From Arenicola marina (taxonomy: Eukaryota > Annelida > Polychaeta > Arenicolidae), in assembly GCA_964019135.1 (NCBI GenBank), contig OZ025252.1, positions 43,870,959-43,934,958 of the forward strand: a stretch of DNA of 64,000 nt. Direction: 5' to 3'. Positions 34,721-46,596 of this stretch are shown piece after piece. A program made the position numbers and the translations under genes. Each line of letters opens with the position of its first letter. Within the stretch, counting starts at the first letter, position 1. The notes beneath the pieces are model-generated. The model made no database searches, was not told the DNA's origin, and saw nothing but the letters and a program-made list of their open reading frames with translations.

Positions 34721-37298
34721 TGTCTGACAATTGTAGGTGACCTCGACCTAGGCTCTGATGCAACGCTTTACAACAGTGAGACTGGCCAAAAAGTGAAGCC
34801 ACAGCTTAGGGGGGTTACTGTCGCTCTATCTGCGATATATATATATATATAGGCCTACATGTAAATGCTATTGAGTATTGTTAATATGTATACTAATCCA
34901 GCTCTCACCTCCTATATAGATCTTTATTGCTTCAGCTTTGTTTAGACTTTTCACTATGGTCAACGTGCAATGTTCACCATACGCCCCCCCCCCCCCCACC
35001 CCCTTAATATTCCGGCACATCTCAATTTATCCCATATGCCGCCTCCCGCTTCCGAATCGTGTTGATGACATGTATACGAACGGTTTGGCATGCATGAGCG
35101 GTTGAGCAATGTACGTACATATTTGGACATTTGAGAGTGAACTATTTACGAAGTTAGTATACCCGTTCTGTACAAGCTGGCCAGATATGGGGAATGCAGG
35201 TGGAGCATAGAAGAGGGCTAAGTAAGGCACATAGGTTCATATCGGCCGATTTAAAAAAAAAAAAAATGTAATACTGCACAAAAAAAGCACGTTTACAAGA
35301 AAATTAACTCACTCAAACCAAGGAAAAAATATATCCGTTTTAAAGCTGTATTAGCTACTATAGGAGATGAACTTCATTTTCTCTGTGTATGTTAACAAGA
35401 TCTCTAAGTCAAAAGTCTCATGAAAATTGATCGGGAAGGCCTAGATGGTGACACGCCACGTTGGCATCCAAATTCCGAGACCAAAAATGTAAAAATTCGT
35501 CACAGACAAAGTTTATCAGTATATATATAGACCCTATATATAATTGGTTTCTCCAAAATTCGACAGAGACGCCGTTACAGTGCGACAAATCCACAATGGA
35601 TATCGACACTATAGACACTATATAGGCCCTCCCAAATCATATGAAATAACACTGAGTTTATGTAAAATTGTCATATGGTTTTTTTGGGAGCATGGGTGCA
35701 TGATGATGTCTGTTTTCGTGCAAAACAATGCAATATGTACGTACCTTACACGTGATTTTAATCAATATAATGTCACGGAATCAGAAGTAAGTTCCAGGTG
35801 ACAATTAAAGCCTTGGTGAATACCCCCCCCCCCCTCTCTCCCCCGATTGCACCCTCATGCGCCCGCTTACCGGTATAGCAATTAATTACATTGTACCCCG
35901 CGGCTATAAGGGGTCTGGAAGGGAGTGGGGGGTCCAGCGTCTCATGTCGCATTTTCAAAATTCTCAGTGTCGAATTGCAAATTTTGACGACGTTCAGTGT
36001 TCTTTTTTTTTTATAAATCTGTGTCGATTGTCGCTTTTTCAAATTCTCAGTGTCGGAACTTGGGGGTCAATGTCGAATGTCGAGTTTTCAAATATGCCTG
36101 TGTCGCCGCGTGTCGCCATTTATTATGACGGAAATCTTTGATTGGAGGAATCCATCAGTTTGTCCGTTTGTCCGTGTGTGTGTGTGTCTGTCTGTCTGTG
36201 TGTTCGCGCTCTACAGGTCGCAAATCGCAACAGATCGTTCTGTAACTTTACCCACCGATAGGTATCCGACATGGCTCGGTCAAGTTCGTTAGCGGGGTGT
36301 GTAGGTCAAAGGTCAAGGTCACAGGAATTTTTCGTTTGATCCTTTACCATTGGGAGATAGGGCCAATAATTGAAATACAGGCCACTGTACAGACAGTTTT
36401 GGGGCTAGCGCTTTGGAAAAAAATACACATATGGTCCTCTGGCTTTTCTCGCCCTGTGCCAATTTGCATCGAAATCGATTAAGAAGTTTGATCGCTAAAA
36501 ATATTTTAACTTTAAAAACACGTTTAACATGGGACTCTATGAGGCTACATATTTGAGCAATAAGCTCTGTTCATCGCGTGAGCAATAAGCCATGCCGCCT
36601 TTCAGGGTGGAGTACTGCTCAAATCCGTGTGCGTGGGCGTGTGTATTGGCGGGGAGGGGCGGGTAGGCGTGGTGTGCGGGAATGCTGCATTTCCGTCATC
36701 AGCCTTCACCCTGTGGGTGACGCTCTCGTTTACCCCTTCCAGACACCATATGCAGCTGCTATACGGAACGGTCCGCACCGCTTCGGTCTTCCGGTCACAA
36801 TATTCTTCCAATATTCCAGTGCCCCCCCCCCCCCCCCCCTCCACCCGCGTCCAAAAATAGAATCATCCAGACTGCCGGGGATGATCTAGATCTATTGCAA
36901 TATATGCTGTGTATTTTGTATCTTTAGATGCATATGGGTCTATTTTACCTGTCACATTTTTTCAGTATGACTGTAAATATTAACGACTTTTGGGGTGGTT
37001 AATCCTATCAAACGACCTCATAATAAAAAGGCATACAAGACATGCATTTACCCCTATATGTCATTACTTAATTATACGTAATATATGGGCCCGAATAAAC
37101 CGGGGCAATTGTGTGTATAGTACCTCCCCTCACTAAGTAAAGGCGCCTCTCAGTGTGACCTTGACATCATTTGCATAACGACCCGGATGACAACGACAAC
37201 ACAGGCTGGGTGAATGGCTGAATGGCTGGGTCAACAGTTGCCGCCGTTGGAGCAAGTTCAAGAAGTATAACGATAGATATTGGATCAACTTTGAGATA
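34721..37298. other. Intergenic region between GINS1 and ABHD12
   Basis: Contains TA microsatellites near 34,845 and 35,520, C-runs near 34,984 and 35,825, a TGTCG-rich repeat at 35,909-36,120 (related to the 32,125 element at its left end), a TG/TCTG microsatellite at 36,172-36,203, a triple nuclear-receptor half-site at 36,303-36,321, and a C-run at 36,822-36,840. No coding exon was recognised. ABHD12's promoter should lie at its right end. Confidence 0.5.
36303..36321 (+). promoter_or_regulatory. Three tandem AGGTCA half-sites (DR1 plus adjacent half-site)
   Basis: AGGTCA at 36,303-36,308, a single spacer base, AGGTCA at 36,310-36,315, and AGGTCA directly after at 36,316-36,321. Two half-sites with one spacer form a perfect DR1, the element typical for HNF4, RXR/PPAR and COUP-TF receptors. 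It is about 980 bp upstream of the ABHD12 start codon but sits in what may be repeat-derived sequence, so function is uncertain. Confidence 0.35.
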
Positions 37299-40200
37299 AT
37301 GAGACTTCGTAGCGGTGCTGAGGTAATCGAATCGACCAAGGGTGATAATCCTTCGTCAGCAAGCAGCAGCCACATCGCAAAAGAAGTGTCTTCTGTGAAC
37401 GATCCCGGCGGTGTAGATCTACTTGTAAACAAACCACCTTGTGAAAGCACCTTGCTGGGCGGGGTCTGCTCGGGCTCGCACGGCTGTGACTCAGTCTACG
37501 CTTCAAGAGGGGTCGAATCAGACGATCAGATGCACAGCCCTCATCAAACCCCAAGCACTGCTGGTGCTGGGGAAGGAAATACGAGCTCACTTATGTAAGC
37601 ATTGCACGCTTGTTGAACTTGCACATTTACCTTTAATCTTCATACTAAATTCTGCCTTTCTGGGACTTAAAATGTTAAAGCTGCTCATGCAGCAATTTTC
37701 GACATAAGAGTAGCCATGCATCCATGGCTATGGTTGAAGAATCATAGCCATGTAGCATTCTATAGTTAAAAATCAACTTCATATGACAAATTGAATTATT
37801 TAAGTATAGCTTTGATAATTAGTTTCATCAATGTAAATGTACTTTTCTATATATAATTAATGATGTATGAACTCTTGCAAAGTTGTTAAAGTCTTCAAAA
37901 GGAGCTATAATTGCCTACTGGCATAAAAATGGACAACAACATGCAACCATTTTTTTTACAGGAAGTTGATCACTGCACATGTGCAAGGTCATCACATGAT
38001 ATTATAAGCCATGCTAATTGGTTCATTGTTCAGGGACCCAGTCATTGGGTCAGTGAAAACACATGTTTTCATATGAATTTCTGGTGACAGACTGGACTAT
38101 TTTTGCCTTTTAACAAAGGTTAATTATCTGATTAGTCATTACTTGCCAGGAAGTAATAAGAAAAGGATTAAGGTTTGTTTCTGTTATAAAACTTTTCCCA
38201 CCACAAAGGAGAATCAGAGCTACACTTGGTCAAAGTCAAATAACCCTGAAATGGGGTTGTTCCAGACCAGATTTTTACTATGGAATGCTACTACTACTAG
38301 GCTGTGTTTCAGCCCACACAGCCTAGGTTTCTGGGCTAACATAAGAGTATCCAAAGTGCTAGACATATTGTCTGACATTGACTTTGAACATTTTTGATGA
38401 CACGATACATAAGAAAGCCAAGCTTTCCCACACCATTCAGGTAAAAAATGCCTTCTGTAAGGGTAATATGGATGAATTTGATGTGAAAACCATGACTAAA
38501 ATCAAAGTCATAAATGCCGTAGACTCACGTTTCGGCCCATATTTTCCGCGAATTTGGCGCAATCGCTCTAAAAATCACTGACCTGACAAAGCAACCCTGT
38601 GCAATTTTAATGACACCAAACTTACGCGCATACTGCGAGGTTATCCTTTTTTAAGACACAAACAATATTTCTCCGTGTTGACACTCCATTGGCAGGAAAC
38701 GCAGTTTCGTAAACATACTAAAGCACACGTCATAAAATGACGTAGTTGCCATGGCGCCGAACGTGCTCTGAGCTATATTTGCACCAGCCACGCGCGCCAT
38801 GGCAACAGCCTTTCATTGTCTGTGATTTAGTCTATTTGTCACAAAGTGTCTGCTGCCAATGGAGTGTCAGCATGGAGAAATATTGTTTGTGTCTTAAAAA
38901 AGGATAAGCTCACAGTACACACGTAAGTTTGGTATCATTAAAATTGCACAGGGTTGCTTTGTCAGGTCAGTGATTTTTAGAGCGATCGCGCCAAATTCGC
39001 GGAAAATATGGGCAGAAACGTGAGTCTACGGCATTTATGACTGACTTTATACCGGTTACTAAGCTTAATAAAGATTTTATTTTTTCATATTCATGCTGAA
39101 TAATTATGATCAAGATCCCATATCCATCTCCGACAAGAATAGGGGAGAGGGTATCCCAGAGACTCTTTTTGTCATTTTAATTCTTTCACAACCAAACAGA
39201 AATTATTTAGGTTCTAACTTTCTCTCTTTGTAGACCACACAATAAATGGGTAGTCTTATGTATGAAGCTGGCTGGTGCTGCATTGGTGATATCTTACTTC
39301 ATCCTACCAGCTGTGATCAGACTCAATCCCTGGATTCTGTATGAAGTGGCTTTTCTTCATAGAGGTTTGTAAAAGTATTATAAATCTTAAATATTTTGTC
39401 ATAGTGTGGTATCTATACCTTGTCAACATTGCCAGTGGTATACATAGATGCATATGTTACCAGACTGCAGGAATATTCCTTTACATGCCAAGAGCTAGCG
39501 TGTCAGCACAGTGGTCAAATGGTAATGCATACCTCAGTCAAGGCAGCCAGGTTGTCTGAAGTATTGATTTATCATCATCTTTATTTGTAGACTTTATATC
39601 CATTCATATTTTATTTAATAGAAGAAATGTTCATTATATTTTGTATTGATATGTATGTTTTAAAATGCATTGCTCAGTGTTACTTAATATATAATGTATT
39701 GTTTGTAGTAAGATGGCCTCCATTTGTCAATCTAAGTTACCCAGCTGAGCTTGGTCTGAATACTACCCAGAGTTTTCAACTAGAAACTACTGAATCTCTT
39801 TCCATTGGAGTATGGTGAGTCTATTGATACATACTTACATTGCTTACTGGAATGTCCAACTTATTCAGGGTCCCTGGATCAAGCATTGGTAACTTATATC
39901 ATACTAAGCAGTGTGTACGTCCTACCGGGCATACACCTTTCAATTTATCTACCTCTGTTTAAGAAACCAAGATATTGTTTGTACCAGTAGTGGTATATGT
40001 CATTGTTAGAGTCACTTGCCATGCTAGCTACAACATGTTTGTTAAGACAAGACCATATTTTAAAACACTAGTATTCAAGCAAGACAAGACCATATTTTGA
40101 ATACACTAGTATTCTAGCAAAAAAATCCGGTAGAAAGTTTGCAGCGCCAACAGGGTTTGTTAAATTGCCTTCAAACCCCAAAAGAATTGTATTGGTTACT

Positions 40201-43200
40201 TTCTGTACATTATCACAACATCTTGAGTCTTTTATCACATGGAAAATATATGCCAGCTTTGGTAGAGGAACACTGACGTTATAGCATTCCATTGCTTCCT
40301 GCAGGCACACGCTACCTTCAGACCTTGAAGGAGGTCCATTAGCCAAGAAAGACTACACGCTTCAAATGAGTAATGGAAGTCCAGTGGTGCTGTATTTACA
40401 TGGCAATGCGGGAACAAGGTGAGCAAGGCTAGACCAGTAGGGGCGTCCCTGGTGTAATAGTTACCACACTAGACCCCAGATTATTACCGGTAGGTACTGG
40501 GTTCGAATTTGGGCCTGGGTGCGTAATCTTAGGCATGCTTAATCTATTCATCCTTCACTGTCCCAAATCCTTTCTGTATTTGCACGGAAAAGCTAGAGAA
40601 GGTGAGCTTAATGCATCATTCATTTGTGCTGAGTTTTAGGATTACAGGAAATGTTACAATTCCTACCATAGTGGCATGGCAACGTCCCATTACTACACCC
40701 TGTAGCGGATTTCACGAACGCAGTTTAGCCGACTAGGGCGCTTAGTCGTCTAAAGTTACCATGTAAACGATGGGCGATTTTAGCCGTCTAAGCCCCGTAG
40801 CCGGCTAAACTATGTTCGTGAAATAGGCCACAGGTCTTTGGGTCAGCGATCACAATTAGGAGTGATGTATCATTTTCAATCTTGATGAATATGTGAACAC
40901 TGTGCCGGGTTCATGTTTTTAACGTTCATATAGTGTCACCATTGGTGACAGAGGTACACCATTGGTGATGAGAGGCATTGTTTGATTGGAGTTGTAATAT
41001 TGGTGCTTGTGTTTCTGTTGCAGAGCTGGATGGCACAGGATCCAGCTGTACAAGGTGCTAGCCAAGGCTGGCTTCCACGTGGTGGCTATAGACTATAGAG
41101 GTAGCTGGTTCTTGCCGTCATGCTGCGGTTCATCAAACATTTTCTAAACGAAATAATCTGTTTTAAACTCAAGTGATGAATATGTATATCGTCACCTGAA
41201 CGTTGAAGTGTTTGTAACAGGCCATGTTGCAATGGCACATTGAATCTACGTACTTACCTAGATGAATAATCATTGTGTAAGCGTAAGTACCAGACAGTGA
41301 CTCATGATAGCAATAAGTACAGAGAAAGGCATTAGCAACTTTTTCAAGTTTACTTTGGAGCAAATGAAGTCATTTATCTTGGTTGAATCCCGTTTTAAAT
41401 TTACAAGGTGTAGACCTAATAACAGTCATGTGTTGTTCAAACTTAATTAAACTATATCGATTAGACAATGTTGTTTATTTACCAGGCTATGGCGACTCGA
41501 CCGGCAGTCCCACTGAAGACGGCTTGTGTTCGGACGCCATGGCCGCGTACAAGTGGATCCTCCAGCATAGCGGCAATTCGCCGGTCTATATTTGGGGTCA
41601 TTCCATGGGGTCAGGGTAAGAGTTGATAACGATGTAAGACTAAGGATTGAAGAGTATCACCGTGCTATGACCGCTGTCCCTGTTAGTAGAATATTAATGA
41701 GCCCAGCACGAGGTCGAGTGGTAGCGCGCCCGGCTTTAACGTAACCGCTCCTGAGTCTAATAATCTTTACAAATGCTAATGTGTCTAGAATTTTTTCACC
41801 GTTGTTTGTTTGAAGAAAAGGTCTCAATTTATCTCTTTTCAATATGTGTGATTGAGTGTATTTAGGTTACCATTTTGTATGCTTCCAGGGTTGCTACCAA
41901 GGTTGCCAAGCAGATCTGTGATGCTGGTATGTTTCTTCGCAAACTTCCACGTTTCATGATTTTGTCTCATGCTAGATATTTAAAATATTTTAAGCGGAAA
42001 TCAGGTATTTATTGAAAATTGCAAAAACATGCTATATTTTAGCAGTGATATTATAGACACTTTTTAACAAGTGTCGTCTGGCCTGGGTCGTCTGACCTGG
42101 ATGATGAGCTGTTATATTTCTAACGTACAGTGAATAAAGAATTCCAAGATACTGTAAGAAGGTAAATGTGGATAACGTATTGGTTGGTTGTTTCAGATCT
42201 CCCGTTAAGTGGACTCTTTCTGGAAGCTCCGTTCAACAATATCATCGAGGCCACAGTATATCATCCTTTCAGTCAGGTAAATAAACTACTGTATCATCCT
42301 TTGTAGTGTATCATCCTTTCAGTCAGGTAAATAAACTACTGTATCATCCTTTCAGTCAGGTAAATAGTCTAGTGTAGCATCCTTTCAGTCAGGTAACTGA
42401 ACAAGTGTATCATCCTTTGTAGTGTATCATCCTTTCAGTCAGGTAAATAAACTAGTGTATCATCCTTTCAGTCAGGTAAATAATCTAGTGTATCATCCTT
42501 TCAGTCAGGTAAATAATCTAGTGTATCATCCTTTCAGTCAGGTAAATAAACTAGTGTATCATCCTTTCAGTCAGGTAAATAATCTAGTGTATCATCCTTT
42601 CAGTCAAGTAAATAATCTAGTGTATCATCCTTTCAGTCAGGTAAATAAACTAGTGTATCATCCTTTCAGTCAGGTAAATAAATTAGTGTATCATCCTTTC
42701 AGTCAGGTAAATAATCTAGTGTATCATCCTTTCAGTCCGGTAAATAAATGAGTATGATCTTTCCGTCAGGTAAATAAACTGTAGTTTATCATCCTTTGTA
42801 GTGTATCATCCTTTCAGTCAGGTAAATAAATGAGTATCATCCTTTCAGTCAGGTAAACTGCAGTGTATAATCCTTTCTATTGTAAATAATCTGCAGAATA
42901 TCATACTTTCAGTCGGGTAAATGATCAGTAGTGTGACATCCTTTCAGATAAATATCAGATGAACAATTTTTGTCAGCTAAATTTGTGAACAGTTGCGAAC
43001 AGTTTGTTGAGTGACATGTTTTGTCCGTTGCACAGCCTTTCCGCTACATGCCGTGGTTCACCTGGGCCTTCGTGGAGGCGATGAAGATGAACAACATCCA
43101 CTTCTACAGCGACAAGAGGTGCGTCTGTCTGTGCAACCGTCTCCTCTTCATTGAGATCTATGACTCTAATCACTAAACTGTCAACAAATGATTTACAAAT

Positions 43201-43890
43201 ACTTGTGTGAAGCAACACATATTCAACGCAGTATCTGATAAGCGTCACTGTGTAAACACGAGTATATACATACATGTATTTCATTTCAAGAACTTTTTGA
43301 TTTGACATCAACCATTCTCAGTTCACTTATCCTGTGTATCTCGCTTCTCCCCTTCCTCCCTCAGTATTGCCAGTGTGACGGCGCCAACCCTTATCCTACA
43401 TGCCGAAGACGATGGCATTGTACCTTACATTCTAGGCAAAAAGGTACGAAACAGATTTTAAAAGGACAAAAATTACAAAATAAACTGTAAAAATATACCC
43501 ATAGTGCCTCAAACAAATTACCGGCAGTACACTGTGGTCACTGCCTTATACGATCTTATATTATCGCTCACTCCCTGCAGGTTAGCAACGCTTTAATCTA
43601 CAGAACGCATGGACGTTCCGATAGAATCTCTGGGGGCTTCCAATTTTACATCTTACATGTGAAAAGGCGAGTTCGTGCTACCCCTTGGAACCCCCCCCCC
43701 CCCTGATATCTGTAAATGCTACGCCTGCTGAACGGAAGTGACGTATGTTGCCATCGGGTCCACAGCTGTACGAGTCCGCCCTGATATCCAAGGAGCGTGG
43801 CGGGGTCCAGTTCATCACCTTCGACGGCCAGCGTGGGTACGGCCACAAGCACATCCACAAGGCCCCAGAGCTGCCCTCCATCATACAGTA
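37299..43890 (+). CDS. ABHD12: ABHD12, membrane alpha/beta-hydrolase (lysophosphatidylserine lipase), 11 exons, 419 aa to first stop
   Basis: Exons: 37,299-37,594; 39,234-39,364; 39,709-39,814; 40,305-40,418; 41,024-41,100; 41,486-41,615; 41,889-41,926; 42,197-42,276; 43,036-43,118; 43,365-43,443; 43,766-43,887 (donor GTAAGT) or on to TAA at 43,888-43,890 if unspliced. Phases agree throughout; human ABHD12 is 398 aa. It is an ER membrane enzyme with lumenal active site that hydrolyses lysophosphatidylserine. Seen: disordered N-terminus (MRLRSGAE, human MRKRTEP), one membrane segment at about 104-126, YLHGNAGTR (208-216) oxyanion region, YRGYGDSTGSPTEDG, nucleophile elbow GHSMGSG with Ser281, LHAEDDGIVP with the acid at Asp367/368, and GYGHKHIHKAPELP with catalytic His405. 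Complete triad. The 3' end is complicated by an 80-bp array; see the alternative last exon. Confidence 0.95.
38507..39041. mobile_element. 535-bp palindromic MITE in ABHD12 intron 1
   Basis: Left arm 38,507-38,695 is matched by the reverse complement of the right arm 38,853-39,041: 189 bp each, roughly 95% identical by eye, starting GTCATAAATGCCGTAGACTC. Even the centre is partly palindromic (GTTGCCATGGCGCC against GCGCGCCATGGCAAC). No reading frame; a non-autonomous DNA transposon. Outer flanks ATCAAA / TGACTTTAT do not give a clear target-site duplication. A diverged end of the same family lies at about 33,130-33,200. Confidence 0.88.
40440..40640 (+). mobile_element. tRNA-derived SINE in ABHD12 intron 4
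   Basis: CCCTGGTGTAATAGTTACCACACTAG is the A-box side and GGTACTGGGTTCGAATTTGGGC the B-box side. CATCCTTCACTGTCCCAAATCC follows as in the 21,675-21,864 element (minus), so the two share head and middle part. The 3' part differs. Older than the 21.7 kb copy by its number of differences. Confidence 0.75.
40698..40834. mobile_element. Small inverted-repeat element (about 137 bp) in ABHD12 intron 4
   Basis: The left end TGTAGCGGATTTCACGAACG and CAGTTTAGCCGACTAG are matched in reverse complement by the right end (ACCTGTGGCCTATTTCACGA, ACATAGTTTAGCCGGCTA). The centre contains AACGATGGGCGATTTTAGCC. A second member of the family is at 50,655-50,735. Confidence 0.8.
41697..41740 (+). other. tRNA A-box-like relic
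   Basis: GGTCGAGTGGTAGCGCGCCC in ABHD12 intron 6 looks like the D-arm half of a tRNA-derived element, but no B box follows. Probably a truncated SINE head. Confidence 0.3.
42258..42940 (+). repeat. 33-bp array copied from the exon 8 / intron junction of ABHD12, about 20 copies
   Basis: The last 20 or so bases of ABHD12 exon 8 (encoding YHPFSQ) plus the donor GTAAATAAAC are repeated in 33-bp steps, TGTATCATCCTTTCAGTCAG then GTAAATAAACTAG, until about 42,940 where the copies decay. Each copy keeps the TCAG/GTAAAT donor and an upstream CCTTTCAG that looks like an acceptor. The real exon is the first unit (ending 42,276). Some copies have 4-15 bp changes (GTAACTGAAC, CCTTTGTAG). Confidence 0.95.
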
Positions 43891-46447
43891 AGTGGCCACA
43901 TGGTTTTCCAGCGTGGGTACGGCCACAAGCACATCCACAAGGCCCCAGAGCTGCCCTCCATCATACAGTAAGTGGCCCCATGGTTTTCCAGCGTGGGTAC
44001 GGCCACAATCACATCCACAAGGCCCCAGAGCTGCCCTCCATCATACAGTAAGTGGCCCCGTGGCTTTCCAGCGTGGGTACGGCCACAATCACATCCACAA
44101 GGCCCCAGAGCTGCCCTCCATCATACAGTAAGTGGCCCCATGGTTTTCCAGCGTGGGTACGGCCACAAGCACATCCACAAGGCCCCAGAGCTGCCCTCCA
44201 TCATACAGTAAGTGGCCCCATGGTTTTCCAGCGTGGGTACGGCCACAATCACATCCACAAGGCCCCAGAGCTGCCCTCCATCATACAGTAAGTGGCCCCG
44301 TGGCTTTCCAGCGTGGGTACGGCCACAATCACATCCACAAGGCCCCAGAGCTGCCCTCCATCATACAGTAAGTGGCCCCATGGTTTTCCAGCGTGGGTAC
44401 GGCCACAAGCACATCCACAAGGCCCCAGAGCTGCCCTCCATCATACAGTAAGTGGCCCCATGGTTTTCCAGCGTGGGTACGGCCACAAGCACATCCACAA
44501 GGCCCCAGAGCTGCCCTCCATCATACAGTAAGTGGCCCCGTGGCTTTCCAGCGTGGGTACGGCCACAATCACATCCACAAGGCCCCAGAGCTGCCCTCCA
44601 TCATACAGTAAGTGGCCCCATGGTTTTCCAGCGTGGGTACGGCCACAATCACATCCACAAGGCCCCAGAGCTGCCCTCCATCATACAGTAAGTGGCCCCA
44701 TGGTTTTCCAGCGTGGGTACGGCCACAATCACATCCACAAGGCCCCAGAGCTGCCCTCCATCATACAGTAAGTGGCCCCGTGGCTTTCCAGCGTGGGTAC
44801 GGCCACAATCACATCCACAAGGCCCCAGAGCTGCCCTCCATCATACAGTAAGTGGCCCCATGGTTTTCCAGCGTGGGTACGGCCACAATCACATCCACAA
44901 GGCCCCAGAGCTGCCCTCCATCATACAGTAAGTGGCCCCATGGTTTTCCAGCGTGGGTACGGCCACAATCACATCCACAAGGCCCCAGAGCTGCCCTCCA
45001 TCATACAGTAAGTGGCCCCATGGTTTTCCAGCGTGGGTACGGCCACAAGCACATCCACAAGGCCCCAGAGCTGCCCTCCATCATACAGTAAGTGGCCCCG
45101 TGGCTTTCCAGCGTGAGTACGGCCACAATCACATCCACAAGGCCCCAGAGCTGCCCTCCATCATACAGTAAGTGGCCCCATGGTTTTCCAGCGTGGGTAC
45201 GGCCACAATCACATCCACAAGGCCCCAGAGCTGCCCTCCATCATACAGTAAGTGGCCCCATGGTTTTCCAGCGTGGGTACGGCCACAATCACATCCACAA
45301 GGCCCCAGAGCTGCCCTCCATCATACAGTAAGTGGCCCCGTGGCTTTCCAGCGTGGGTACGGCCACAATCACATCCACAAGGCCCCAGAGCTGCCCTCCA
45401 TCATACAGTAAGTGGCCCCATGGTTTTCCAGCGTGGGTACGGCCACAATCACATCCACAAGGCCCCAGAGCTGCCCTCCATCATACAGTAAGTGGCCCCA
45501 TGGTTTTCCAGCGTGGGTACGGCCACAATCACATCCACAAGGCCCCAGAGCTGCCCTCCATCATACAGTAAGTGGCCCCGTGGCTTTCCAGCGTGGGTAC
45601 GGCCACAATCACATCCACAAGGCCCCAGAGCTGCCCTCCATCATACAGTAAGTGGCCCCATGGTTTTCCAGCGTGGGTACGGCCACAATCACATCCACAA
45701 GGCCCCAGAGCTGCCCTCCATCATACAGTAAGTGGCCCCATGGTTTTCCAGCGTGGGTACGGCCACAATCACATCCACAAGGCCCCAGAGCTGCCCTCCA
45801 TCATACAGTAAGTGGCCCCATGGTTTTCCAGCGTGGGTACGGCCACAAGCACATCCACAAGGCCCCAGAGCTGCCCTCCATCATACAGTAAGTGGCCCCG
45901 TGGCTTTCCAGCGTGGGTACGGCCACAATCACATCCACAAGGCCCCAGAGCTGCCCTCCATCATACAGTAAGTGGCCCCATGGTTTTCCAGCGTGGGTAC
46001 GGCCACAATCACATCCACAAGGCCCCAGAGCTGCCCTCCATCATACAGTAAGTGGCCCCATGGTTTTCCAGCGTGGGTACGGCCACAATCACATCCACAA
46101 GGCCCCAGAGCTGCCCTCCATCATACAGTAAGTGGCCCCATGGTTTTCCAGCGTGGGTACGGCCACAATCACATCCACAAGGCCCCAGAGCTGCCCTCCA
46201 TCATACAGTAAGTGGCCCCATGGTTTTCCAGCGTGGGTACGGCCACAATCACATCCACAAGGCCCCAGAGCTGCCCTCCATCATACAGTAAGTGGCCCCA
46301 TGGTTTTCCAGCGTGGGTACGGCCACAATCACATCCACAAGGCCCCAGAGCTGCCCTCCATCATACAGTAAGTGGCCCCATGGTTTTCCAGCGTGGGTAC
46401 GGCCACAATCACATCCACAAGGCCCCAGAGCTGCCCTCCATCATACA
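43832..46447 (+). repeat. 80-bp array copied from ABHD12 exon 11 and its donor, 33 copies
   Basis: Each unit is 56 bp of exon (from CGTGGGTACGGCCACAA to CATCATACA, encoding the catalytic-His segment RGYGHKHIHKAPELPSII) followed by 24 bp of intron (GTAAGTGGCCCCATGG and TTTTCCAG). Every unit is bounded by a TTTTCCAG acceptor-like and a GTAAGT donor. The first unit is the real exon end (43,832-43,887); the last (46,392-46,447) has lost the donor (CAGGAAGT). Units are 80 bp without exception and differ at few sites (AAGC/AATC, CATGGTT/CGTGGCT). CGTGGCT copies recur mostly every 240 bp, a three-unit higher-order repeat. Confidence 0.97.
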
Positions 46448-46596
46448 GGAAGTGGCCCCGTGGCTTTATATAAGGATCTCCAGGTGTGGCTTATGAGGTT
46501 GCACACTGATCGCCCGATCATCTTGGATCCTGTAATCTGGGTCGCAGTGTTCGGAATGCGTCTGTATATGTAAATGTATTCATGTCATTATCTCAG

